A stretch of DNA of 49,955 nucleotides from contig JAYEMH010000007.1 in assembly GCA_034717985.1 (NCBI GenBank), forward strand, positions 1 through 49,955. The letters are read 5' to 3'. The translations under genes were made by a program, and so were the position numbers. Below, piece after piece: positions 42,801 to 49,374 of this stretch; positions within the stretch are counted from its first letter, which is position 1, and each line of letters opens with the position of its first letter. This DNA comes from JAYEMH01 sp034717985 [NCBI: Candidatus Ratteibacteria bacterium]. Its GTDB lineage: Bacteria; CAZDME01; JAYEMH01. The notes under the pieces are model-generated. The model saw nothing but the letters and a program-made list of their open reading frames with translations. It was not told the DNA's origin and searched no databases.

Positions 42801-45174
42801 GGAAAATTACGCCGGAGAGAATATCTGGTCGGACCGGGCCGAGGCGCCTTTTCAGGTAATTGAATTTATCCGGCCGGTAGTGAGTTTAACTATCCCTAAT
42901 ACAACGGGCATAGTGAATATGCCGCTGGATTACTCTTTTGAGGCAACTGCCCCGGCAACTTTGGAAAATATCACTTTGGAATTCGGAGATAATAAGCTGG
43001 ATATAGATATTGACCGCGGTATATTAAGCGGCAAGACACACTGGTCGGGCAGTCATTACCATCTATATTCCCATGAGGGGACTTATCAGTTAAAACTGAA
43101 AGCAGTAGATGTGAATAATAAGCAAGCTGAGGTAACTAAAACTGTTACCATTCAGCCGCTATCGGCTTTAAATGATGATACCGCGCCTACCGGAACTTTG
43201 ACTATTAATGGCGGCGCTCAAAGCGCTGGAGAGATGAATGTGGTTTTACATATTGAGGGCAGCGACGGAGCCGATGGCTCCGGCATATTCAAGCTTAGAA
43301 TTTCTAATGACGGCGCAAACTGGAATGCCTGGCAGGCGGTAGATTTTGCCAATGACCGGCCTTATCGGGATATATCAACAGACCGGGCCTGGCAGCTTGC
43401 CGGAGAAAGCGGCACTAAGACTGTATATGTGCAGTTGAAAGATGCGGCGGAAAATGTTTCTAACAATATTTATGCCTCAATTCAAATTGAAGCGGCGAGT
43501 ATCCAGGTGTCCGGAAGTTTAGCGCCGCCTTCGGTGGTTGATCCTAATTTTCCTAATGCTTCACCTCCTTACGGCAGTATTTCGGTTTCAGAAAGAGCCG
43601 GAAATGTAATTACTCTTGTTTTACAAGCTTCTAATGCCCGGGCATCAATTTTGGTTGACCGGATGGCTTTTTCGTTCGACGGAACCAACTGGACCGGCTG
43701 GATGCCTTTTAGTGATGTAAAACAGATTTCTTTGATTGGACATGAAACAGAAAATAAAATTTATGTAACTTTTGCCGATATTGCCGGCGGACAAAGCCCG
43801 GTTTATTCTGCCGATATACCGCCGGGCGCCGCTCAGCCGCCAGCAGCTGATATTGAAGCTGATATTCAAGAAGAGATTACTCCGGATTCAGAAGAAGCAG
43901 GTGTTTCTCCTGCGCCGGCAACTACCAGTGTCGGCGCAGGCAGCGAGCAGCAGCAAATAGGTGAAGACAGAAAAGTCTCGGCCCTAAGGCGGCGGTTAAG
44001 CGATTTAAGAGCCGCAAGGGCTAAAAAAAGAAGTGTTTTACCGCCGGTTGTCCCGCAGGGAGAAAGAAGAATAGAAGAAGAGACAAGACCGGAGATAGAG
44101 CCTGTTGATCTTTCAATAGAAGGTATAAAAGTTCCGCGGGAAATTCTGATAAATCAAGCATCAAGCATAGAGGTAAAAGTAAAGAATTACTCTGTTGTTG
44201 ATATAGGGGAATGCCGGGTGTTTTTTGAAACAGAGGATGGTTATAAAGATAAGAAACGAATATCTCTCCGGGGGAGGGAACAGAAAAGGCTGAGATTTTC
44301 CTGGACACCCCAGAGAGACGGCCGGCAGAAAATTGCTGTTTCTATTGAATGCAGAGAAGATACGAATTCCAGAAACAACCAGAAATTTCAAATCATCGAG
44401 GTAAAAAAAGAAGAACCGGTTGATGTTTCGATAGGAAATATGAGATGTCCCCGGGAAATACCGGTAAATCAAAAAGCCGACATAGAGGTAAAGGTAAAAA
44501 ATGAATCAGGCGTAGATATTAGAGAATGCTGGGTGCTGTTTGAAACAGAGGATGGTTACCGGGATAAGAAACGAATATTTCTCCGGGGGAGGGGACGGGA
44601 AAGGGTAAGATTTTCCTGGACGCCCCGGAAAGACGGCCGGCAGAAAGTGACTGCTTCTATTGAATGCAGAGAAGACAAAAATCCTCGCAACAACAGGGTT
44701 TCTCAAATAGTTGAAGTAAAAAAAGTGGAAAGAGATGTTGTTAGATCAAGAACGGCAGAAAAAAAGAAAAGAGATGTAATTAGACCAAGGATGGCAGAAA
44801 AAAAGAAAATTAAAAAAACAGAAAAAGAAAGAAAAATAGAAATACCGCGCTTACAAATTCGAAAATTATTTTTAACCGACGAAAGAAACAATGTCTTAAA
44901 AGCCGGACAGTCTTTAATTATTGGCTTGGAAATAGAATCGTCTTCTTCTTTTGATGAGTCTCTGGAGGTTAATTTTGTATTAGAGGGTAAAGAAGGCGGC
45001 AGGAAAACATTTAACGAAAAGATAAAGGGATTAAAAAATGGCCCAAATTCTTTTAAATGGGAACTTTTGAAAGAATTGAAGCCAGACAGATATAGCCTAT
45101 CGGTAGAAGTGCGAAATAGGCTGTTTAACATAAGGGAGAAGCGAAACAAAGAGTTTGAGGTTGTGAACAAATAA
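39889..45174 (+). CDS. Giant multidomain secreted/surface protein
   Basis: A 1761-residue protein with signal peptide (about 1-30, ending SECRA). Visible modules: Ser/Gln/Pro-rich N-terminal region (about 60-165), a beta-rich domain (170-470), two carboxypeptidase-regulatory-like folds (about 479-560 and 570-660: GQVLDMQNKPIPGAEVHVCG), an invasin-like Ig domain (about 745-870: GVPVRFEM...TDDNGEVKIGVLAYNTLG), a PKD-like fold (about 1000-1090), a TAPTGTLTINGG domain (about 1098-1210), a charged linker (1320-1400), two 105-residue CARDB-like repeats at 1405-1509 and 1510-1614, a Lys/Arg-rich coil and a final Ig-like domain. No LPxTG or PEP-CTERM anchor is seen. It may act as a fibre or scaffold held by the barrel protein. 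Confidence 0.75.
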   Translation: MLSKKALRNNSLLFFTILFIAISLHSECRAEEAANSGIVRFIEGQINTSEGTNHSRLSTDFIGGILTGLTTPAINGLMESLSTQPAATQSSTIEPTAYTVQYPGVSTGDLSQVVIVGDGPPPQPVNSQPQVMVVNSIQELPPGTIVVPYSPPSVSQEITMSQSQSSVPSLPMAEAQLGIGLGLDTFFVPPRSPNSRFEADMKLTWSFTEEELNQYNTRFKMGGLTQRLIPIGAVRLETDRSRFVREIGFHCDIGVDLKWNANWHNNVAGINLTDLAMEINDEDREGLGGGDVDHSDSVNLTDVPGMVTSLVEKVSAKLAAGAAGGAAKEAGDTLAGEIFDKMEIGVLVTQITSDRYVTITFDITAEDMRGNAVSINLEEENPIRFDSEGVDHILYARIPDGCPPLKKVTLRVVDAVYRYNESANIEFGISAEYIPVEVRTGKLTQGIGEYFANEHNAQVRDEDKPSLTVIGESLIYIPFHGFVQDSAANPSFGLEGVTVNIFARDNSFHKTEYTHPDGHFYGDFYIASAAGTAPHFITVSKEGYAPNYTVDFINDQEGFIISMLRPAQDYLFVSGQVLDMQNKPIPGAEVHVCGEMDVWAVTNAQGRFSFDVVRGGSITISAGKTGYHFPLVTKSTACSEERINVDLKANIQPPPGYIKLLFEAESQSLPPMINIKRPGSAAFSVDLASDRTLTIGALSAREFLTLGAFGYNLNPSQIEAQFSDDKLGEEKEFNITATPVWAKSIALSPPSVSIETGGINFDDKRTEEQAELIAVVEYARGQTKKSGVPVRFEMVEREGNAAVKFSREGLMPGCGYGMTDDNGEVKIGVLAYNTLGNVKIKAVALDKSLVTGLEEDELSSNAINVTIIPSTRITQTAKPTASVTAMANKKWLSGAGVRIEKGGEILFQFSAAPGQTGAPPLYASGILNGFKLSFSKDNGPWQDEMYETTPWATARRTFSEKGDYKVGFQVRENYAGENIWSDRAEAPFQVIEFIRPVVSLTIPNTTGIVNMPLDYSFEATAPATLENITLEFGDNKLDIDIDRGILSGKTHWSGSHYHLYSHEGTYQLKLKAVDVNNKQAEVTKTVTIQPLSALNDDTAPTGTLTINGGAQSAGEMNVVLHIEGSDGADGSGIFKLRISNDGANWNAWQAVDFANDRPYRDISTDRAWQLAGESGTKTVYVQLKDAAENVSNNIYASIQIEAASIQVSGSLAPPSVVDPNFPNASPPYGSISVSERAGNVITLVLQASNARASILVDRMAFSFDGTNWTGWMPFSDVKQISLIGHETENKIYVTFADIAGGQSPVYSADIPPGAAQPPAADIEADIQEEITPDSEEAGVSPAPATTSVGAGSEQQQIGEDRKVSALRRRLSDLRAARAKKRSVLPPVVPQGERRIEEETRPEIEPVDLSIEGIKVPREILINQASSIEVKVKNYSVVDIGECRVFFETEDGYKDKKRISLRGREQKRLRFSWTPQRDGRQKIAVSIECREDTNSRNNQKFQIIEVKKEEPVDVSIGNMRCPREIPVNQKADIEVKVKNESGVDIRECWVLFETEDGYRDKKRIFLRGRGRERVRFSWTPRKDGRQKVTASIECREDKNPRNNRVSQIVEVKKVERDVVRSRTAEKKKRDVIRPRMAEKKKIKKTEKERKIEIPRLQIRKLFLTDERNNVLKAGQSLIIGLEIESSSSFDESLEVNFVLEGKEGGRKTFNEKIKGLKNGPNSFKWELLKELKPDRYSLSVEVRNRLFNIREKRNKEFEVVNK
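44101..44730 (+). repeat. Two tandem 315-bp repeats inside the giant gene
   Basis: 44101-44415 and 44416-44730 encode consecutive 105-residue units starting PVDLSIEG and PVDVSIGN. They share IEVKVKN, FETEDGY, DKKRI, LRGR, RFSWTP, DGRQK and SIECRED at the same offsets. The period is exactly 315 nt and long blocks are identical at the DNA level, which indicates a recent duplication. Confidence 0.85.
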
Positions 45175-45221
45175 ATAAAGGGACAACACATCCCAATATT
45201 TTCTGTATCCTAATGAGAAAT

Positions 45222-45247
45222 CTCCATACAAAAATGGAGGTTTTTGT
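45222..45247 (+). terminator. Rho-independent terminator after the segment A operon
   Basis: CTCCAT (45222-45227) pairs with ATGGAG (45234-45239) around loop ACAAAA, followed by GTTTTTG. It lies 48 nt after the stop of the giant gene and before the duplicated tRNA promoter. The stretch 45175-45591 holds this terminator, the tRNA fragment with promoter, the segment B left end and a promoter; no gene is seen. Confidence 0.75.
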
Positions 45248-45266
45248 TTAATGGTCAAATTCCTTC

Positions 45267-45383
45267 TTTACACCCCTTACTAAACTTGCTATAATTTCCA
45301 TTAAGCATTACACCTACACAGTACACTTTATGTTTTACCTGCCCCAATAGCTCAGCCCGGATAGAGCACAGGTTTCCTAAACC
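45267..45383 (+). repeat. 117-bp perfect direct repeat (tRNA promoter plus tRNA 5' half), copy A
   Basis: Identical in all 117 positions to 48531-48647. It includes TTTACA-17-TATAAT (45267-45295), the 45-nt leader and the first 43 bases of tRNA-Arg(CCT). It marks the junction of segments A and B. Confidence 0.92.
45341..45383 (+). pseudogene. Truncated tRNA-Arg(CCT), 5' half, copy 2
   Basis: The first 43 bases of the tRNA, ending TAAACC, then GAAACCTG. The arms CAGGTTTC (45370-45377) and GAAACCTG (45384-45391) form a perfect 8-bp inverted repeat around 7-nt CTAAACC, which has the form of a tyrosine-recombinase core site. It retains an intact promoter, so a chimeric RNA may be made. Confidence 0.9.
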
Positions 45384-45442
45384 GAAACCTGCCTAATCTC
45401 ATTTGAACTCAAACCCCGTCTAATTCCTTTCATTTCAAGCAC

Positions 45443-45520
45443 TTCTGACAGGTTTTCATTCGTACTAATTATTACCAATTTATGCCAATTTGTCTCCGCC
45501 GTGGACACTATTTGGACACC
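45443..45520 (+). repeat. Segment B left-end repeat with phased CCAATT words
   Basis: Homologous to 36023-36100 (5 mismatches in 78). CTAATT/CCAATT/CCAATT at 45465, 45475 and 45485 keep the 10-bp spacing. The direct repeat GGACAC (45503) and GGACACC (45514) is exact here. Two more CCAATT words follow at 45533 and 45542. Confidence 0.7.
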
Positions 45521-45555
45521 AAGAAGTTTAAGCCAATTAAGCCAATTATAATCAC

Positions 45556-45584
45556 TTGCAAATGCTTTTCTTTAATGCTATACT
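45556..45584 (+). promoter_or_regulatory. Promoter of the first segment B gene
   Basis: TTGCAA (45556-45561), 17-nt spacer, TATACT (45579-45584). The expected start of transcription is at 45591-45592, which is the ATG itself. There is no Shine-Dalgarno word before that ATG, so a leaderless mRNA is likely. Confidence 0.6.
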
Positions 45585-45591
45585 TTTTTTC

Positions 45592-46206
45592 ATGAAGATC
45601 TATATAGTAGTGTTTATGACATTACTGTTATCTTTATTCGGTTGGAGCGATGGATATACTTTATCTAAAAACATGAACACCGTTTCAGTAAATACAAGTT
45701 CAATAAATAGAACATTTGAAGATTTAACTCTTGGAATGACTGAAAATGAGTTAAAATCGAAATTAGTTTATTTTGGCCCTTCGTCAAGGTCCTGGTTGCT
45801 TCATAATGAATATTCAGTGTACTCTGTTTATTATAACATCTACATAGCAAATGAAAACCCAAGGATGGGTAAAATCACACCGAAAATGAAAGAGATTGAA
45901 AATGTTTATGCAGTTTATTGTAGTTTTTATGAAAACAAACTTTTTAGAATTAAAATAGTGTATAGAAATGCATATCAACTTCCTTGGGGCGATTTTATTT
46001 TTAATGCAAAACAAAAATATGGACCTGGCAAGAAAATGATAGATGGTGTTACATGGAACGATGGAATGACAACCTTGATTATTACCCAAAAACATGGCAA
46101 GCAATTCGAAAATGATTATGGAAAACATTATGAGGTATTCTATATAGACAATAAGCAATTTTCTAAAATGAATGAAAAGATGAAGGAGGAATCACCACAA
46201 TTGTAA
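45592..46206 (+). CDS. Orphan exported protein
   Basis: A 204-residue protein with a hydrophobic N-terminal segment (MKIYIVVFMTLLLSLFG, residues 1-17) that looks like a signal peptide. The mature part starts with a Ser/Asn-rich stretch and then EDLTLGMTENELKSKLVYFGPSS, which resembles the start of small SmpA/BamE-like lipoprotein folds, followed by alternating strands (YAVYCSFYENKLFRIKIVYRN). I do not recognise a family. The gene is AT-rich compared with the housekeeping genes, which suggests transfer. A longer in-frame start at 45556 would lie inside the promoter and is rejected. Confidence 0.55.
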   Translation: MKIYIVVFMTLLLSLFGWSDGYTLSKNMNTVSVNTSSINRTFEDLTLGMTENELKSKLVYFGPSSRSWLLHNEYSVYSVYYNIYIANENPRMGKITPKMKEIENVYAVYCSFYENKLFRIKIVYRNAYQLPWGDFIFNAKQKYGPGKKMIDGVTWNDGMTTLIITQKHGKQFENDYGKHYEVFYIDNKQFSKMNEKMKEESPQL

Positions 46207-46289
46207 AAGGTAAATTACAGAGTATAAAGATAATAGATTTTTTGCTCAAAATTGGATAGTATAAACTACTTCCCTTGTCAAGACCAAAG

Positions 46290-46660
46290 TTAAGGTAATT
46301 TAAGGTGGGAAATTTTATTTTCCGGAGCGTGAAATTTAATCCCTGAATAAACCTCCCACGGCGTCTGATAGTCCAACGACTGATGTAACCGTTCTGTGTT
46401 GTAACGATTAAAATATGTTTTCAAGCCTCCCCGGACATCCGTTATGGTCTCATACCCCTGGACATAAATATTGTCATATTTGACTGTTCTCCAGAGACGT
46501 TCAATGAAAATATTGTCGAATACCCTGCCCCGTTCATCCATACCGATCCGGATCCTGTTATTCAAAAGTTTTTGCGTAAAGTCTTTCGATGTAAATTGTG
46601 TTCCTTGATCCGAATTGAATATTTCCGGCTTTCCATAGTACAGGAACAAGGTGTCCACCT
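46290..46660 (-). pseudogene. IS3-family transposase (OrfB) remnant
   Basis: The minus-strand frame encodes the C-terminal part of an rve integrase domain: GKPEIFNSDQGTQFTS with the second catalytic Asp, then DNIFIERLWRTVKY with Glu exactly 35 residues later, and RYNTERLHQSLDYQTPWEVY. The first catalytic Asp, the HTH domain and OrfA are missing. Upstream of 46660 the resemblance stops, so it is a truncated copy. The segment at 46207-46289 probably includes the old right end of the IS but a terminal repeat cannot be defined. Confidence 0.85.
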
Positions 46661-46835
46661 TTTGTTGGCAAATGTGGTTTAAAGGTATATACTAATGTTA
46701 AAAATAGGGGTGAGTTTCAAAGGGGAAACCTACGTCGACTGGAAAATAAGTAAAACTTTCGCTTAAAAGGTGGAGGTTTTTTGTTTATTGAGGTTTAGAA
46801 TTTGAAAAAGCAGAGAAAAAGAGGAGGTAGAAGCG

Positions 46836-47036
46836 ATGAATAAAAATAAGGAGGCAAGATTAATACGAATATATGTAGAAGATCGTAAGACAAAACCTAG
46901 ATTATTTGTAGACCCCCCACCTTCGTTAAAAGGACGATTCACCCAAAAATACCCGCGTGGGTTTGCATGTTGGAGTAACACAGAAAAAGTGAAAATTGCA
47001 ATTGAAGATATAGTTAAATGGCTAAATGAAAAATAA
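46836..47036 (+). CDS. Small hypothetical protein
   Basis: A 66-residue basic protein without signal sequence or known motif (RLIRIYVEDRKTKPRLFVDPPPSLKGRFTQ...). A consensus AGGAGG at 46822-46827 lies 8 nt before the ATG, and the frame ends cleanly at 47036, so translation is plausible. The interval 46661-46835 before it contains TGGAGGTTTTTTGTTTA (46771-46787), similar to the terminator tail at 45235-45250. No function can be given. Confidence 0.45.
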   Translation: MNKNKEARLIRIYVEDRKTKPRLFVDPPPSLKGRFTQKYPRGFACWSNTEKVKIAIEDIVKWLNEK

Positions 47037-47210
47037 TCAAATTGTTTCACTGCGGCTTTAAAAATAGGGACTAAAATAGGGACACCTATGTATGCTATTT
47101 ACAAAACCAATGGGTTATCAAAGAAGGTAGTCTGTGCAAAGTTTGCATATACTGCCGAATGAAAACAGGAACACATCCCAAACACATCCCTAATAATACT
47201 TGACATAACT

Positions 47211-47320
47211 TATATATTATAGTAAACTATATTATAGGAAATACTATAATGTAAACCTCGTTAGAGATAGAAAATACCATTGAAATAAAACATTGCTTTA
47301 TTTTGGTATCTCTAACGGGG
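47211..47320 (+). promoter_or_regulatory. Operator-like palindromes and large hairpin before the ATPase gene
   Basis: TATAGT/ACTATA around AA (47217-47230) and ATTATAG/CTATAAT around GAAATA (47230-47250) overlap each other. Downstream, CGTTAGAG (47259-47266), ATACCA, and AAATAAA pair in order with TTTATTT, TGGTAT and CTCTAACG (47313-47320) around loop ACATTGC, forming a long bulged hairpin that ends 14 nt before the ribosome site GGGGAGG. The stretch 47037-47346 contains no gene; it also has GGGAC and ACACATCCC repeats at 47067-47190. Confidence 0.6.
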
Positions 47321-47346
47321 CAAATATATATACGGGGAGGATCAAA

Positions 47347-48471
47347 ATGACCAATCCTTTCAAATTTGGAGAAGCTGTTACCGGAGACTGTTTTGCTGAC
47401 AGAGAGAAGGAAAGCAAGGATATCATTGAGTATATAAAAGCCGGCCAGAATTTATTTATTTATTCATATAGACGATTAGGAAAAACTTCGCTTATTATGA
47501 ATATAATAAAATCTTTGCAGATTAAAAAAGAAGTTATGCCTATATATGTAGATATTCAAAAAGTGACCTCACAAGCGCAGTTTATTGAAGTTTATGCCAG
47601 TGCTATTAGCAGAGCCTTATTCAACTGGAAGGAAAAATTAGAGAAAATATCAAATTTTTTCAGGAAGATTGTTCCCAGTTTTGAAATTGACCGGCAGGGG
47701 GTCTGGAAAATATCTTTTGATTTTTCCAAAACCAAAGCTAACATCGCGAAATCTTTAGAGGAAGTTTTCGAGATGCCGCAAAAGCTCGCCTTTTCTTATA
47801 AGAAGAAAATAGCAGTAATATTTGATGAATTTCAAGAGATAGAAAATCTAAACGGAAAGTCTTTTGAAAAAAGAATCCGTTCTTTTATTCAACACCATAA
47901 TAAAGTTTGCTATATATTTATGGGCAGCAAGACACATATGATTATGGATATGTTTAACAATCCCCAAAGGGCATTTTATAAATCTGGCGCAGTTTATCCT
48001 ATTTCTGTAATTGATAAAACCGAGATGGCACAATTTGTCTATAGACGCTTTTGCGGTTCTGGAAAGCATATTACCAAGAAACTATCAGAAGCGATAGTAA
48101 AAATGGCCGGTGACATTCCGTATAATATTCAGCTGTTGTCGTTTAACGTTTGGTTGTTGGCAAAAAAGAGTGTAACCAAGAAAGATATCTCAAAGGCAGT
48201 AGATACAATAATGCATACTCAGAACGAGTTCTTTTTTAATATTTATGATTCAGCAAGTCTTCATCAAAGGTCGGTATTGTATGCTCTTTCCCAGACGGGA
48301 GAGCTCTTTTCACAAGATACTATTCTGAAATATAATTTAGGTACAAGTTCCTCTGTCCAGGCATCTCTGAAATCCCTGGTTAAAGAAACAGTAGTGCATA
48401 AAGATGAAACAAAATATTATATAGGGGATCCCTTTTTTGAGTTATGGCTCCAGAGGAATATTTCTACATAA
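47347..48471 (+). CDS. AAA ATPase of the archaeal ATPase_2 type
   Basis: A 374-residue P-loop ATPase with Walker A in YSYRRLGKTSLIM (near residues 35-47), Walker B VIFDEFQEIEN (near 160), a sensor-like YIFMGSK and a C-terminal winged-helix region (about 285-370: SASLHQRSVLYALSQTGELFSQDTI...). The start MTNPFKFGEAVTGDCFADREKE and the layout match PF01637-like ATPases, which in bacteria are often accessory genes of unknown role. GGGGAGG lies 7 nt before ATG 47347; an upstream in-frame start at 47293 falls in the hairpin. Only cargo gene of segment B with a clear enzymatic fold. Confidence 0.8.
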   Translation: MTNPFKFGEAVTGDCFADREKESKDIIEYIKAGQNLFIYSYRRLGKTSLIMNIIKSLQIKKEVMPIYVDIQKVTSQAQFIEVYASAISRALFNWKEKLEKISNFFRKIVPSFEIDRQGVWKISFDFSKTKANIAKSLEEVFEMPQKLAFSYKKKIAVIFDEFQEIENLNGKSFEKRIRSFIQHHNKVCYIFMGSKTHMIMDMFNNPQRAFYKSGAVYPISVIDKTEMAQFVYRRFCGSGKHITKKLSEAIVKMAGDIPYNIQLLSFNVWLLAKKSVTKKDISKAVDTIMHTQNEFFFNIYDSASLHQRSVLYALSQTGELFSQDTILKYNLGTSSSVQASLKSLVKETVVHKDETKYYIGDPFFELWLQRNIST

Positions 48472-48530
48472 TGAAAGTTTTTCAAACAGGCGGTTTAATA
48501 ACACTTATGGAGAAGTATAGATATCTTACC

Positions 48531-48647
48531 TTTACACCCCTTACTAAACTTGCTATAATTTCCATTAAGCATTACACCTACACAGTACACTTTATGTTTT
48601 ACCTGCCCCAATAGCTCAGCCCGGATAGAGCACAGGTTTCCTAAACC
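48531..48647 (+). repeat. 117-bp perfect direct repeat, copy B, with tRNA-Arg promoter
   Basis: TTTACA (48531-48536), 17-nt spacer, TATAAT (48554-48559), then a leader to the tRNA at 48605, identical to 45267-45383. It is the promoter of the functional tRNA gene. Confidence 0.92.
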
Positions 48648-48682
48648 TGGTGTCGATCGTTCGAATCGGTCTTGGGGCACCA
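48605..48682 (+). tRNA. tRNA-Arg(CCT)
   Basis: Acceptor GCCCCAA with TTGGGGC, discriminator A and encoded CCA (48680-48682). Anticodon stem CAGGT/ACCTG around TTCCTAA, anticodon CCT reading AGG. T arm contains TTCGAAT. It is the only complete copy; 5'-half copies lie at 35921 and 45341. Confidence 0.95.
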
Positions 48683-48714
48683 CTGTAACCACGGATGAAC
48701 ACGGAGAAAATATA

Positions 48715-49374
48715 ATGATTGATTTGCATACGCACTCTTTACTTAGCGATGGAGAACTTCTGCCTTCGGAGTTAGTTGCCCGGGCGGTCAAAAAAGGCTA
48801 TCGAGCTATCGCCATTACCGACCACGTTGATACCTCCAATTTTGAATGGGTGATTAAAAATGTGGTGCGGGTTTGCGGAGTGCTCAATAAAAGCCAGAAG
48901 GTTAAAGTCATTCCCGGGGCTGAAGTGACTTATGTTGCCCCGGATTTACTGGCAGGTTTTGTAAAAGAAGTTAGGGCAATGGGGGCAAAAATAATTGTTG
49001 TCCATGGCGAAACGATTGTTGAGTCGGTTTTCCCCGGCACCAACCGCCGGGCGATAGAAGCCGGTGTTGATATCTTGGCCCACCCCGGATTAATTTCCCT
49101 GGAAGACGCCCAATTAGCAAGTCGGAATAATGTTTATTTAGAAATTTCTACCCGCAAGGGCCACTGTTATACTAACGGGCATGTGCTTAGTATGGCCAGG
49201 CAAGCCGGGGCAAAATTGGTTCTTGATACGGATACCCATCAGCCCGGTGATTTGGTAACGATTGAAAAAGCCGGAGCGATTGCCCGGGGAGCCGGTTTAA
49301 CCGAGGAAGAAATTAAAACTATGCGGGTAGATACGGAAGAGTTGATAAAGAAAATCGAAAGGAGGCAGGTATGA
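48715..49374 (+). CDS. PHP-domain phosphoesterase
   Basis: A 219-residue metal-dependent phosphoesterase of the PHP family. It shows LHTHSLLSDGELLP (metal motif I), AITDHVDTS (motif II), IPGAEVTYV (motif III), VVHGET, LAHPGLI and LDTDTHQPGD (final motif). It resembles stand-alone histidinol-phosphatase-like PHP proteins; the substrate cannot be told. The ribosome site is weak; AAAATATA precedes ATG 48715. It overlaps the lipoprotein gene by ATGA. Confidence 0.85.
   Translation: MIDLHTHSLLSDGELLPSELVARAVKKGYRAIAITDHVDTSNFEWVIKNVVRVCGVLNKSQKVKVIPGAEVTYVAPDLLAGFVKEVRAMGAKIIVVHGETIVESVFPGTNRRAIEAGVDILAHPGLISLEDAQLASRNNVYLEISTRKGHCYTNGHVLSMARQAGAKLVLDTDTHQPGDLVTIEKAGAIARGAGLTEEEIKTMRVDTEELIKKIERRQV

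Noticed and set aside
44703-45191. Open minus-strand frame of 162 codons
   Set aside because: Antisense to the end of the giant gene; its Phe/Ser-rich product merely mirrors the Lys/Glu-rich coding strand.
35965-45340. Prophage or conjugative element
   Set aside because: No capsid, portal, terminase, relaxase, type IV secretion or integrase genes are present in the segment.
35921-45383. Functional tRNA-Arg genes at copies 1 and 2
   Set aside because: Both end after the anticodon arm; no T arm or 3' acceptor strand follows.
45814-46158. Minus-strand frame of 114 codons opposite the orphan exported protein
   Set aside because: The + strand frame has a good promoter and signal peptide; the antisense frame has neither a ribosome site nor a promoter.
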